Shown: positions 47,466 through 56,968, counted from the stretch's first letter. The stretch: 64,000 nt of DNA from CADEDH01 sp039201605 (GCA_039201605.1 JBCCRO010000004.1:124001-188000), one strand, 5' to 3'. The notes: generated by a model not told the origin, from the sequence alone. Program-made: numbers and translations.

Positions 47466-47927
47466 ATGATCGCACTGGAACGACGGCCGCCTGACGACCC
47501 CGAGGTCGACGCGCTGATCACCGCCCTCAGCGCCCACCTGTGGGACGCCTACCCCGAGGACCGGGAGGAGTACGCCTCCCACAACGCCCTGGCGTCCGAC
47601 ACGACCGTGGTCCTCGCTCGCCTCGACGGCGAGAGCGTCGGCTGCGGGGCGTTCCGTCCGTTGCCGTGGGACCCGACGGCGGTGGAGATCAAGCGGATGT
47701 TCGTGTCCGCGGCGGCCCGTGGTCACGGCGTCGGAGCCGCCGTGCTGGCCGAGCTCGATGCGCTGGCCGAGGCCGCCGGCTTCGTCGTGGCCCGCCTGGA
47801 GACCGGCGTCCGACAGGTCGAGGCGATGGGCCTCTACGAGAAGGCCGGGTACCGGCGGATCCCCAACTACCCGCCCTACGAGGATCTCCCCCTCAGCGTC
47901 TGCTACGAGAAGCCTCTGGTGGCCTGA
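47466..47927 (+). CDS. GNAT family N-acetyltransferase
   Basis: Acetyltransferase of 153 aa: EIKRMFVSAAARGHGVGAAVLAEL holds the acetyl-CoA loop R-G-x-G-x-G/A, VARLETGVRQVEAMGLYEKAGY the C-terminal motif. GGAGAG precedes the ATG. Probably cotranscribed with the DinB gene. Acceptor unknown. Confidence 0.85.
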   Translation: MIALERRPPDDPEVDALITALSAHLWDAYPEDREEYASHNALASDTTVVLARLDGESVGCGAFRPLPWDPTAVEIKRMFVSAAARGHGVGAAVLAELDALAEAAGFVVARLETGVRQVEAMGLYEKAGYRRIPNYPPYEDLPLSVCYEKPLVA

Positions 47928-47986
47928 GCGACGTCTCCGACGGATGAACGTGACCGGCGAGTGACGGAGCGTCTATACCTTTCGGC

Positions 47987-49612
47987 GTGGCACAACTGCG
48001 ATCGACCGTGGACCCGGACTCGGAGGCCTTCGTCCGCAATCGGGCGGACATGCTCGAGCAACTGGCCGTCATCGACGAGCTCCACGCCGAAGCGGCCGCC
48101 GGTGGTGGGCCCAAGGCGATGGAGCGGCTCCGCAGCCGGGACAAGTTGCCGGTCCGGGAACGCATCGCCAACCTGATCGACCCCGACTCGCCCTTCTACG
48201 AGATCAGCTCCCTCGCCGCCTACTGCTCCGACTACACCGTCGGCGGCGGCATGGTGATGGGCGTGGGCGTGGTGTCCGGCGTCGAGTGTCTGATCCAGGG
48301 CAACGACCCGACCGTGCTCGGTGGGGCGATCACCGCCTTCTCGGGGAAGAAGATCATGCGGGCCATCGAGATCGCCCGCCAGAACCGGCTGCCCTACATC
48401 CAGCTGGTCGAGTCGGCCGGTGGCGATCTGCGGGGCTCGGATGATCCCGAGCGGCAGATGCGGGAGCAGCTCACCCACTTCGCCGAGTCGGGCCGCCTGT
48501 TCTACGACGTCACCGAGCTGTCCAAGCTCGGTATCCCGTCGATCGCCGTGGTGTTCGGCTCCTCCACCGCAGGGGGTGCCTACCAACCGGGGATGAGCGA
48601 CTACAACATCTTCATCGAGGACAAATCGAAGGTGTTCCTCGGCGGGCCGCCCCTGGTGCAGATGGCCACCGGCGAGGTCTCCGACGACGAGACCCTGGGC
48701 GGGGCCCGGATGCACGCCGAGACCTCCGGCCTGGCCGACTACCTGGCCACCGACGAACTCGACGCGTTGCGCATCTGCCGGGAGGTGGTGGCCCACCTCA
48801 ATCACCGCAAGCGGGGCTATGGCCCCAGTCGGCCGAGCGTCGATCCCGTCCACGACCCCGACGAGCTATTGGGCCTGATGGCCCGGGACCTCTACGCCCC
48901 GCTCGACGTGCGGGAGGTCATCGCCCGTATCGCCGACGGGTCCGAGTTCGAGGAGTTCAAGGCCCGCTACGGCACCACCCTCATCTGCGGCTGGTCGTGG
49001 ATCCACGGCTACCCGGTGGGGATCCTGGGCAACAACGGGCCCCTGTTCTCCGAGAGCTCCGAGAAGGCGGCCCAGTTCATCCAGCTGTGCAACCAGCAGG
49101 ACATCCCCCTGCTGTTCCTGCAGAACATCACCGGCTACATGGTCGGCAAGGACTTCGAGCACGGCGGGATCGTCAAGAACGGCTCGAAGATGATCAACGC
49201 CGTGTCCAACTCGATGGTCCCCCACATCACCGTGATCCTCGGGTCGTCCTACGGCGCCGGCAACTACGGCATGTCGGGGCGGGCCTTCAACACCCGGTTC
49301 ACCTATCTGTGGCCGACGGCCAAGATCGCCATCATGGGCCCCAAACAGATCGCCGGTGTGATGTCGCTGGTGCGGCGGGCCCAGGCCGCCCGCAAGGGCG
49401 TCGAGTTCGACGCCGAGGCCGACGCCGCCATCACCGCCACCGTGGAGCACTACCACGAGCTGGGCTCGCTGGCCCTGTTCGCAACCGGGCGGGTGTCCGA
49501 CGACGGGATCATCGACCCCCGCCACACCCGGGACGTGGTGGGGATGTCGCTGTCGGTTTGCCACAACGACGAGGTCAAGGGAGCGGAGGGTTTCGGTGTC
49601 TTCCGGATGTAA
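47987..49612 (+). CDS. Biotin-dependent acyl-CoA carboxylase beta subunit (carboxyltransferase)
   Basis: Carboxyltransferase of 541 aa that moves CO2 from carboxybiotin to an acyl-CoA. Two crotonase-fold halves are visible: LVESAGGDLRG, VFGSSTAGGAYQPGMSDY (oxyanion GG) and LFLQNITGYMVGKDFE, GSSYGAGNYGMSGRAF. This pattern fits 3-methylcrotonyl-CoA or geranyl-CoA carboxylase rather than acetyl-CoA carboxylase. Start: GTG 47987 with TATACCT about 6 nt upstream. The alpha subunit overlaps its 3' end by 17 bp. With the AtuA-like gene, branched or terpenoid acyl-CoA is the likely substrate. Confidence 0.92.
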   Translation: MAQLRSTVDPDSEAFVRNRADMLEQLAVIDELHAEAAAGGGPKAMERLRSRDKLPVRERIANLIDPDSPFYEISSLAAYCSDYTVGGGMVMGVGVVSGVECLIQGNDPTVLGGAITAFSGKKIMRAIEIARQNRLPYIQLVESAGGDLRGSDDPERQMREQLTHFAESGRLFYDVTELSKLGIPSIAVVFGSSTAGGAYQPGMSDYNIFIEDKSKVFLGGPPLVQMATGEVSDDETLGGARMHAETSGLADYLATDELDALRICREVVAHLNHRKRGYGPSRPSVDPVHDPDELLGLMARDLYAPLDVREVIARIADGSEFEEFKARYGTTLICGWSWIHGYPVGILGNNGPLFSESSEKAAQFIQLCNQQDIPLLFLQNITGYMVGKDFEHGGIVKNGSKMINAVSNSMVPHITVILGSSYGAGNYGMSGRAFNTRFTYLWPTAKIAIMGPKQIAGVMSLVRRAQAARKGVEFDAEADAAITATVEHYHELGSLALFATGRVSDDGIIDPRHTRDVVGMSLSVCHNDEVKGAEGFGVFRM

Positions 49613-51632
49613 GCGGATCCTGGTGGCGAACCGGGGCGAGATCGCCCGCCGGGTGTTCACCACCGCCCACGACATGGGCCTGTCGACCGTCGCCGTCTAC
49701 GCCGAGGGCGACGCCGACGCGCCGTTCGTGGCCGAGGCCGACCAGGCGGTGGCCCTCGGCGGCCTCACGGCGGCCGAGAGCTACCTGGTGCAGGAGAAGA
49801 TCCTCGACGCCGCCCGCCGCACCGGGGCCGACGCCGTGCACCCCGGCTACGGGTTCCTGTCGGAGAACAGCGCCTTCGCCCAGGCCGTGATCGACGCCGG
49901 CCTCACGTGGATCGGCCCGGGGCCCGCAGCCATCGCCGCCATGGGCGACAAGCTGGCGGCCAAGAAACTGATGATCGACGCCGGCGTGCCGACGCTGCCG
50001 TCGGTCGAGATCACCCCGGAGGTCGACCTGCCGACGGCCGCCGCCGACATCGGCTACCCGGTGCTGGTCAAGGCGGCCGCGGGTGGCGGGGGCAAGGGCA
50101 TGCGGGTGGTCGAGCGGTCCGAGGAGCTGGACGACGCCGTGGCCGGCGCTCAGCGGGAGGCCGAGGCCTCCTTCGGCGACGCCACGGTGTTCCTGGAGAA
50201 GTACCTGACCGCCACCCGACACGTCGAGATCCAGGTCCTCGGCGACCAGCACGGCAACGTGGTCCACTGCTTCGAGCGCGAGTGCTCGATCCAGCGCCGC
50301 CACCAGAAGATCATCGAGGAGTCGCCCAGTCCGGGGATCGACGCCGCCACCCGGACGGCGATGGGCGAGGCCGCGGTCGCCGCGGCCAAAGCCATCGACT
50401 ACCGCTCGGCGGGCACGGTCGAGTTCCTGGTGGCGGGTGGCCCCGCCGACGGCGGCGCCACCGATGACGGCGCAGGCGGAGCGCCGCAGCCCTTCTACTT
50501 CCTCGAGGTGAACACCCGCCTCCAGGTGGAGCACCCGGTGACCGAGGAGGTGACCGGCCTCGATCTCGTCCGGGAGCAGATCCTGGTGGCCGACGGCGAG
50601 CTACTGGCCTTCACCCAGGCCGACCTCGATCTGGAGGGGGCCGCCATCGAGGTCCGACTCTACGCCGAGGACGCCGAGGCCGGGTTCCTGCCCGCCACCG
50701 GCACCCTCCTCGCCTTCGACGCCGCCGACGATCCGGAGGTCCGTCTCGATTCGGGGGTGGAGGCCGGCTCGGTGGTCGGTGTCGACTTCGACCCCATGCT
50801 GGCCAAGGTGATCGCTTACGCCCCCACCCGACGGGAGGCGGCGCTGCGTCTGGCCCTGGCCCTGGAGCGCATGACGATCGCCGGCGTCACCACCAACCGC
50901 GACTTCCTGGTCCGCACCCTGCGTCACGACGAGTTCCTGGCCGGTAACACCACCACCGACTTCATCGATCGGGTCGACCTCGGCTCGGCCGCCATCGCCC
51001 CCGAGGAGCGCGATCGGCTCCTGGCCGTCCTGGTCTTGGCCCGACAGGCCCGCCACCGGGCCGAGGCCGGAGCGCTGGCCTTCATGCCCTCCGGGTACCG
51101 CAACTCGTCGATGCCGCCGGAGACGATCGAGGTCGCGGTGAGAGGCGAGGAGGTGGCCATCGCCTATCGCTCCCGGCCCGACGGCTCGTTCCACATCACC
51201 GTCGGCGACGATCTCGGCGAGGGAGGCCCGCCGATCGAGGCCACCCTCGATGGCGCCGATGACGACGGTATCGACGCCGTGATCGACGGAGTTCGGGCCC
51301 GGTACCGGATCCTGGTCGACGGTCCTCGGTGGCACGTCCAGGGGCCGTCGGATCGCCTCGACGCCACGATCAAACCCCGCTTCCCCGATCCCGGTGCCGA
51401 GACCGTGGTCGGTGGTCAGCTCGCCCCTATGCCGGGCAACATCCGGCTGGTGTCGGTCGAGGTCGGCGAGCGGGTGGAGGCCGGTCAGGCCCTGGTGGTG
51501 ATGGAGGCGATGAAGATGGAGCACACCGTCGTCGCCCCGGAGGACGCCGTGGTGGCCGAGGTGCGGTGTGCCGTCGGCGACCAGGTCGACAACGGCGCCG
51601 TACTCGTCGTTTTGGAGCTCGGCGAGGGCTGA
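49596..51632 (+). CDS. Biotin-dependent acyl-CoA carboxylase alpha subunit (BC + BCCP)
   Basis: Protein of 678 aa. Biotin carboxylase about 5-450 (ILVANRGEIARRVF, VHPGYGFLSENS, KAAAGGGGKGMRVV, ERECSIQRRHQKIIEE, FLEVNTRLQVEHPVTE). A linker region of ~130 aa follows, and BCCP ends the protein with biotinyl-Lys640 in EAMKMEH. GTG start overlaps the beta-subunit gene. A non-family insert, GGPADGGATDDGAGGAPQ, interrupts the ATP-grasp strand near 275-295; it looks like a tolerated surface loop. Substrate specificity is set by the partner. Confidence 0.94.
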   Translation: MSSGCKRILVANRGEIARRVFTTAHDMGLSTVAVYAEGDADAPFVAEADQAVALGGLTAAESYLVQEKILDAARRTGADAVHPGYGFLSENSAFAQAVIDAGLTWIGPGPAAIAAMGDKLAAKKLMIDAGVPTLPSVEITPEVDLPTAAADIGYPVLVKAAAGGGGKGMRVVERSEELDDAVAGAQREAEASFGDATVFLEKYLTATRHVEIQVLGDQHGNVVHCFERECSIQRRHQKIIEESPSPGIDAATRTAMGEAAVAAAKAIDYRSAGTVEFLVAGGPADGGATDDGAGGAPQPFYFLEVNTRLQVEHPVTEEVTGLDLVREQILVADGELLAFTQADLDLEGAAIEVRLYAEDAEAGFLPATGTLLAFDAADDPEVRLDSGVEAGSVVGVDFDPMLAKVIAYAPTRREAALRLALALERMTIAGVTTNRDFLVRTLRHDEFLAGNTTTDFIDRVDLGSAAIAPEERDRLLAVLVLARQARHRAEAGALAFMPSGYRNSSMPPETIEVAVRGEEVAIAYRSRPDGSFHITVGDDLGEGGPPIEATLDGADDDGIDAVIDGVRARYRILVDGPRWHVQGPSDRLDATIKPRFPDPGAETVVGGQLAPMPGNIRLVSVEVGERVEAGQALVVMEAMKMEHTVVAPEDAVVAEVRCAVGDQVDNGAVLVVLELGEG

Positions 51633-51634
51633 CC

Positions 51635-52055
51635 GTGCTGCGCCGCACCCCGACCCTCGTGATGAGCCTGGTGGTGGGAGCGGTCGTCGCAGCGGCCTGC
51701 GCCGACGGCGACCGGTCGGACGACACGGGGGCCGGGGAGCCGCACTGGATCGAGGAACGGACCGACGGCGATCTACGTCTTCCAGGGCGGGTTCCAGGAC
51801 GCGATCTACCACGTGCGGTTCACGATGTCGGGCGACGAACTCGACGCCTACCGGGATGGGTTGGCGTGTGTCGGGCCCCTGGCGCCGATCAAGCCGATCC
51901 CGACGGCCGAAGAGGGCCTGGACTGGTGGACGCCGGGTGAGCCCGAAGCCCTGATCGGCTGCTCGCTGGACGATCCGGGCTGGTTCCGGCGGATGCAGAT
52001 CGACACCGTCGATCCCGCCGCCCCCGTCGTCTACCTGTCGGCTCTGTCGCTCTGA
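51635..52055 (+). pseudogene. Small lipoprotein gene broken by a frameshift
   Basis: GTG at 51635 starts a lipoprotein signal (SLVVGAVVAAAC, lipobox VAAAC) that runs to about 51780. A second frame (ending 52055) continues as IYVFQGGFQDAIYHVRFTMS..., a protein-like sequence of ~95 aa with two Cys, but it has no ATG, GTG or TTG before 51813 and is closed by a stop at 51663. The two parts differ by one base, so one extra nucleotide between about 51700 and 51790 explains both. Either a decayed gene or an assembly error. The start is 2 bp after the carboxylase stop. Confidence 0.65.
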
Positions 52056-52101
52056 CCCGAGCCGGTGCCGCCGCCGTCCCTCGATGGGGCGCCCGGCGTG
52101 A

Positions 52102-52923
52102 TCAGTCGTCGTTTTCGGCCGCCGATTCGCCGCGGGCGTAGGTGGCGGGTGGGGCCCCGAAGTGGCGGGACACGTCGACGGTGAGATGGGCCTGATCGGC
52201 GTAGCCGAGGCGCTGGGCCTCGTCGGTCCACGATCGGGCGGGATCGCGGGCCGCCTCGCCCGCCGCCTGCACCCGGTAGCGGTGGAGCACCACTTTGGGG
52301 CTCACGCCCACGTGCTCGGCGAACAACCGCTGGAGCGACCGCACCGACACCCCGAACCGGCGGGCCAGTTCGTCGACCCGGGTGACCGGCGGGTCCTCGG
52401 CAACCGCCGTCTCGATCAGGGTCGACAGCTCCTCGCCGACCGCCGGCTCGCTCGGGGCCCGGGCGAGGAGGAAGTCGGCCATGGCCGCCACCGCCGCCGG
52501 CGCACCCTCGGCCGCCACCACCCGCTCGACGATCTCATCGAACCCCGTTCCGAGCACCTCCGACGCCGGTAGGCGGGCATCGACGTAGGTCGACATCGCC
52601 GCCGCGGCGAAGGGGCGGAAGCCGGCGGGGCGGAACATCGCCCCCAAGGCCCAGCCGTCACCCTCGAGGCGGCGCTCGTCGTTGTGGCGCTGCACGCCGC
52701 TCACCACCGCCGATCCGTCGGACTGGACCACCAGGTTGACCACGGGGAAGGTGACGATCGACTGGACGAAGGGCGCCGACAGGTGCCACTCGGTGCGCCA
52801 GAACCGGTCGACGTGACGATCGAGCGGTGGGGGCGGGGCGAAGCGGTCGAGACCGAAGGCGTCCCGGGCCTGCGACGGCCGCACCAGGCCCCGGGCGTCC
52901 CCTTTCGCCGCACCGTCCCCCAT
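52102..52923 (-). CDS. AraC family transcriptional regulator
   Basis: Regulator of 273 aa. A variable N-terminal half (1-150, resembling DUF6597-type ligand domains) is followed by the two-HTH DNA-binding region: VDELARRFGVSVRSLQRLFAEHVGVSPK and AGEAARDPARSWTDEAQRLGYADQAHLTVDVSRHFGAPPATY. TACACT lies 6 nt before the ATG at 52923. Divergent from the TIGR03086 protein across 86 bp, a natural target. Ligand unknown. Confidence 0.9.
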   Translation of the reverse strand: MGDGAAKGDARGLVRPSQARDAFGLDRFAPPPPLDRHVDRFWRTEWHLSAPFVQSIVTFPVVNLVVQSDGSAVVSGVQRHNDERRLEGDGWALGAMFRPAGFRPFAAAAMSTYVDARLPASEVLGTGFDEIVERVVAAEGAPAAVAAMADFLLARAPSEPAVGEELSTLIETAVAEDPPVTRVDELARRFGVSVRSLQRLFAEHVGVSPKVVLHRYRVQAAGEAARDPARSWTDEAQRLGYADQAHLTVDVSRHFGAPPATYARGESAAENDD

Positions 52924-52929
52924 GAGCCC

Positions 52930-53003
52930 AGTGTAGGGAGCGACCGCCGACGCCTTCACTGACGCCTTTCTCAAAGACCGGATCCCGGGCACGGTTCTAC
53001 GTT
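52930..53003. promoter_or_regulatory. Divergent -10 boxes of AraC and TIGR03086 genes
   Basis: Minus-strand TACACT (52935-52930) and plus-strand TACGTT (52998-53003), each 6 nt from its start codon. Confidence 0.45.
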
Positions 53004-53009
53004 GACCGC

Positions 53010-53585
53010 ATGGACACACGAATCGAGACCCTCGACACGATGCTGCAGACCATGGCCGGACAGTTGGCCGCCCTCGACCCCGCCGACGGCTCTCGGCCCA
53101 CCCCGTGTGCCGAGATGACGGTCGAGGATCTCGGCGAGCATCTGGCCACCTGGATCCAGGTGTTCGCCGGAGCGGCCAACGACACCACCATCGACTTCGA
53201 CCCCACCGATCACCGGGTGGGCGAGGACCGGGCGGCGGTGTTCGCCAAGGCGGCGGCCCACACCGTCGACGGGCTTCGCCGCAACGGGGTCGACCGCATG
53301 ATGACGATGACGGCCGACCCGCTCCCGGGCGAGCTGGTGATCAACATGCTGCTGATGGAGTACGTGGGGCACGGCTGGGACCTGGCCCGGGCCACGGCGA
53401 CCCCGGTCCCTTACGACGAGGCGCAGGCCGAGGCGGCCCTCGCCGCCGCCCAGGCCATCATCCAGCCCGAGTACCGGGGGCCGGAGCTGTTCGACACCGA
53501 GGTCGATCCCGGTCCCGCCGCCTCGGCCATGGACCGTTTCGTCGGCTTCATCGGGCGCGACCCGGCCTGGGCTCCCGCCGGCTGA
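53010..53585 (+). CDS. TIGR03086 family metal-binding protein
   Basis: Mycothiol-transferase-like DinB-fold protein of 191 aa: RPTPCAEMTVEDLGEHLATWIQVF carries the Cys and first His, MEYVGHGWDLARATATPVPYD the second site. The ending GFIGRDPAWAPAG is typical of TIGR03086. Actual reaction unknown. Divergent from AraC; probably regulated by it. Confidence 0.88.
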   Translation: MDTRIETLDTMLQTMAGQLAALDPADGSRPTPCAEMTVEDLGEHLATWIQVFAGAANDTTIDFDPTDHRVGEDRAAVFAKAAAHTVDGLRRNGVDRMMTMTADPLPGELVINMLLMEYVGHGWDLARATATPVPYDEAQAEAALAAAQAIIQPEYRGPELFDTEVDPGPAASAMDRFVGFIGRDPAWAPAG

Positions 53586-53600
53586 GGGTCGGCGTGGGCG

Positions 53601-53620
53601 CCGGTCGAGGGGTCGACCGG
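53601..53620. terminator. Bidirectional terminator hairpin
   Basis: CCGGTCGA-GGGG-TCGACCGG, perfect 8-bp stem and 4-nt loop, between convergent TIGR03086 and lgt genes. Confidence 0.5.
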
Positions 53621-53627
53621 ATGGCGG

Positions 53628-54626
53628 TCAGGAGCCGGTGGTCTCGCCGCCGTCGTCGGCGACCGAGGCCAGCGGCTCGTCGCCGTCCTCGCCGCCATCG
53701 CCATCGTCGCCGGCACCCTCGGTGAGATCGAGCTCGTCATCGCCGTCGGCGCCGGCGCTCTCGGCCGCCCTGTCGACCGTGTAAGGCTCGAAGGTGTCCG
53801 GGTCGTAGCGGATGTCCAGCGCTCCCTCGCCCTCCTCGGCGAAGCCCTCGCGGAAGAGGTAGATCACGGCGGCGGCGATGAACACGACCATCGCCCAGAT
53901 GTGGAGCCGGATGCCGAGGAAGGAGTTGACCGGGTCGATACGGACGGTCTCGATGGCGATCCGGCCGATGCCGTAGCCGATCAGGTAGGCGGCGAACAGC
54001 GCCCCCGGCTTCAGCCAGTTCTTGCGGTCGAGCCAGAGCAGGAAGGCGAGCAGGCCGATGTTCCAGATGATCTCGTAGGCGAACGTCGGGTGGAACGTCT
54101 CGAAGGCCTCGTACCCGGCCAGGCGGTGGTCGGCGTCGATCTCCAGGCCCCACGGCAGGTCGGTGGGGCGGCCGTACAGCTCCTGGTTGAACCAGTTGCC
54201 CCACCGGCCGATGATCTGGCCCAGCGGCAGGCCCAGGGCCACGGCGGTGAACACCGGGGGCAGGGGGATGTCGTCCTTCTTCAGGCGCCACACGCCGACG
54301 GCGGCACCGAGGGCGACACCGCCGGGGATACCGAGGCCGCCCTCCCACAGGCGGAAGGCGGAGCCGATGTCGTCACTGAACCGGCCCCAGTTCGTCAGCA
54401 CGAAGTAGGCCCGGGCCCCGACGATGGCGGCCGGCATGACCCAGATGGCCACGCTTGGGATGATCTCGGGATTGAGATCGAATTCGGCCAATCGGCGGCC
54501 CGCCAGCCAGACACCGGCGAGAACGCCGAGAGCGATAAGGAAGCCGTAGGCCCGGATATCGAGCGGGCCGAGCGAGAAGCCGTTGGCCGGTGGGCTCGGA
54601 ATCGAGGCGACAAAGGTTGCCATCAT
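53628..54626 (-). CDS. lgt: Prolipoprotein diacylglyceryl transferase
   Basis: Inner-membrane enzyme of 332 aa that adds diacylglycerol to the lipobox cysteine of prolipoproteins, the first step of lipoprotein maturation. Seven-TM pattern; signature GRWGNWFNQELYGRPT at about 142-157, RAYFVLTNWG, and GGLGIPGG with its conserved Gly. A charged C-terminal tail (about 265-332, Asp/Glu/Gly-rich) extends beyond the usual length. Several lipoproteins in this window would be substrates. ATG at 54626 follows GAGGAG with 9-nt spacing. Confidence 0.95.
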   Translation of the reverse strand: MMATFVASIPSPPANGFSLGPLDIRAYGFLIALGVLAGVWLAGRRLAEFDLNPEIIPSVAIWVMPAAIVGARAYFVLTNWGRFSDDIGSAFRLWEGGLGIPGGVALGAAVGVWRLKKDDIPLPPVFTAVALGLPLGQIIGRWGNWFNQELYGRPTDLPWGLEIDADHRLAGYEAFETFHPTFAYEIIWNIGLLAFLLWLDRKNWLKPGALFAAYLIGYGIGRIAIETVRIDPVNSFLGIRLHIWAMVVFIAAAVIYLFREGFAEEGEGALDIRYDPDTFEPYTVDRAAESAGADGDDELDLTEGAGDDGDGGEDGDEPLASVADDGGETTGS

Positions 54627-54699
54627 GGGTCATTGCTCCTCAGCGTTCGAGGCCGACGAAACCTGCGGTGTCCGGCCAGGGTACAGTTGCAAGTTGCGT

Positions 54700-55914
54700 A
54701 TGGGAGAGAACATTCCCCCTGGGTATCCCCCAGCTCACATGCGGGCCATGGCCCGGCTGAGCCAGCCCTTCCGGGGGGTGGCTCGTCGTCGTTATCCCAC
54801 CGCCGACGAGCTCGTCGCCCGGGCGGTCAAGAAGACGGGTCTGTCCGACTTCGGCCCCGGCGAGGTCACCGGTCCGCTGGAGGAGCTGCTCCGCCCGCTG
54901 CGCAACGACGCGACGGTCACCGCCCTCGGGTTGCAGGCGTGGCCCACGATGCTCAGCCGGTTGCTGACCTCCCGGCTGAAGATCGTCCAGCACCTCAAGG
55001 ACCACCCCGAGATCCTGGACGAGAAGCTGGTCCGCCCCATCATCATCACCGGCATGCCCCGCACGGGGACCACCCTCCTCTACAACCTGCTCTCGACCAT
55101 GCCCGGGGCCCGCCCCCTGATGGGCTGGGAGAGCATGTCGCCGCTACCCGGTCGTCCGGTGGCGGTGCGCAAGGCCCAGTACGCCGGTTGGGTCGGCTTC
55201 GTCAACCGCACGATCCCGCAGCTCAAGACGATCCACACCCTCCAGCCGTTCGGACCCGACGAGGGCCTGGAGCTGATGGACCGGACGCTCCACTCGTTCA
55301 ACTTCATGCTCTACGCCTACACCTACACCGACTGGCTGTTGGAGCGGACCGATCGGGAGATGTTCGAGGCGTGGACCGTCTGGCTGCAGCAGCTGCAGAT
55401 GCTCCAGCATCAGCGCCCCGGCGGCTACTGGGTGCTCAAGGCGCCCACCTACATGGGCCTCTTCCCCACCGTGGACGCCCTGCTCCCCCACGCCCGCTAC
55501 GTGATGACCCATCGCGATCTGCACAATGCGATCCCCTCGGCCATGTCGCTGGTGACCGTCGTCGGGGCCGCCATGCGCACGCCGGGGGCGCAGGTGCCAC
55601 TCCCCCGCTTCGTCGACCGGATGGCCGACATGGCCAACCAGACCCGCAAGCAGATCGAGCTGCGTCCGAACGTCCAGGTGCTCTACCCCGAGCTGATCCA
55701 GGACCCGGCCTCCACCGTGCGGTCGATCCTCACCGAGTTCGGCGAGGAGGTGCCCGACGACCTCGACGACCGGGTCAGGCGCCACCTGTCGGAGCACCCG
55801 CAGCACAAGCACGGCAAGCACGACTACCGGCTGGAGCGGTTCGGTCTGGTCACCACCGACCTCGAGCCCTTCGCCGCCGACTACGCCCGGGACCTCGGCC
55901 TCGACCGGTTCTGA
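54700..55914 (+). CDS. Sulfotransferase family protein
   Basis: PAPS-dependent sulfotransferase-like protein of 404 aa. The 5'-phosphosulfate loop is IIITGMPRTGTTLLYNLLS (about 112-130) and the 3'-phosphate site lies around MTHRDLHNAIPSAMSL. The fold resembles bacterial and sea-urchin aryl/heparan-type sulfotransferases; acceptor unknown. Start: ATG at 54700; TTG at 54694 has TACAGT 6 nt upstream and may be the leaderless start. Later ATGs at 54739 and 54748 are possible. Confidence 0.87.
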   Translation: MGENIPPGYPPAHMRAMARLSQPFRGVARRRYPTADELVARAVKKTGLSDFGPGEVTGPLEELLRPLRNDATVTALGLQAWPTMLSRLLTSRLKIVQHLKDHPEILDEKLVRPIIITGMPRTGTTLLYNLLSTMPGARPLMGWESMSPLPGRPVAVRKAQYAGWVGFVNRTIPQLKTIHTLQPFGPDEGLELMDRTLHSFNFMLYAYTYTDWLLERTDREMFEAWTVWLQQLQMLQHQRPGGYWVLKAPTYMGLFPTVDALLPHARYVMTHRDLHNAIPSAMSLVTVVGAAMRTPGAQVPLPRFVDRMADMANQTRKQIELRPNVQVLYPELIQDPASTVRSILTEFGEEVPDDLDDRVRRHLSEHPQHKHGKHDYRLERFGLVTTDLEPFAADYARDLGLDRF

Positions 55915-55931
55915 GGGCGGTGCCTCCGCCC
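55915..55931 (+). terminator. Hairpin immediately after sulfotransferase stop
   Basis: GGGCGG-TGCCT-CCGCCC, perfect 6-bp stem and 5-nt loop, next to the stop codon. Confidence 0.4.
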
Positions 55932-56054
55932 GACGGCGCCGCGATCCGCCGGGGTGAGTCGGCCGGGTCGCTCCGATGACCAACCGGTCCGCACCCCGTA
56001 CTACGATTCGCCAAACGGCGACGGCGGCGTCGGTGAGGAGCAGAGGGCGGAAGC

Positions 56055-56921
56055 ATGGACCTGCAGTGGACGGTTGGCAACGTCTCCATCCGCTCGTTCG
56101 CCGAGTCCGAGACGCCCACCTCTCCCCGGTTCCTGTTCGACGGTGTGAGCAAGCGGGACGTGCTGGATCGGGCCGCCGCCGCTAGGTGGGTGCGGCCCCA
56201 CTTCGTGTCGAAGGACGGCTACCTGCTGCAGAAGATCCAGTGCCTGGTGGTCGAGGTCGATGATCTCGTCATCGCCGTCGACACCTGCGTCGGCAACGAC
56301 AAGCAGCGGGCCAACGAACTGTGGCACCAGCTCGACGGGCCGTTCCTCGACGACTTGACCGCCGCCGGCTACGGGCCCGACCGCTTCACCCACGTGATCT
56401 GCACCCACCTCCACACCGACCACGTCGGGTGGAACACCCGCCTCGTCGACGGCCGATGGGTGCCGACGTTCCCCAACGCCCGCTACCTGTTCGTGCGGCC
56501 CGAGTACGACCACTGGATCACGGCCCCGGGCATCTTCGCCGACGAGGATCCGATGGCCGACTCGGTCACGCCGGTGGTCGAGGCCGGTTTCGTCGACTTC
56601 GTCGAGCTCGACCATCGCCTGTGCGACGAGGTCGCCCTTCGACCGACGGTCGGCCACACCCCGGGCCACGTCTCGGTGGCGATCAGCTCCGAGGGGCGGC
56701 GAGCCGTGATCACCGGCGACATGGTCCACCACCCGCTGCAGCTGGCCGATCCGGCCCTGTCGTCGATCTTCGACACCGACGCCGGGCAGGCCATCCGCAC
56801 CCGCCGGGCCGAGTTCGCCCGTTGGGCCGCCGACGACACCCTGGTGATCGGCACCCACTTCGGCTGGCCGACCGCCGGCACCCTGGTGCCCGACGGCGAC
56901 GGCTACCGACTCGTCCTCTGA
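56055..56921 (+). CDS. MBL fold metallo-hydrolase
   Basis: Metallo-beta-lactamase-fold protein of 288 aa. HxHxDH is THLHTDHVGWN (His118, His120, Asp122, His123), the third ligand is in VGHTPGHVSVA, Asp in ITGDMVHHP and the last His in GTHFGWPT. It matches the large quorum-quenching lactonase/alkylsulfatase-like group of unknown substrate. TACGAT (56002-56007) is a possible -10; GAGGAG precedes the ATG. Confidence 0.9.
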   Translation: MDLQWTVGNVSIRSFAESETPTSPRFLFDGVSKRDVLDRAAAARWVRPHFVSKDGYLLQKIQCLVVEVDDLVIAVDTCVGNDKQRANELWHQLDGPFLDDLTAAGYGPDRFTHVICTHLHTDHVGWNTRLVDGRWVPTFPNARYLFVRPEYDHWITAPGIFADEDPMADSVTPVVEAGFVDFVELDHRLCDEVALRPTVGHTPGHVSVAISSEGRRAVITGDMVHHPLQLADPALSSIFDTDAGQAIRTRRAEFARWAADDTLVIGTHFGWPTAGTLVPDGDGYRLVL

Positions 56922-56968
56922 CGATCCGAGCTTGACCGAGCCCCGCCCTCCCGAGTGAGGTGTGGGCC

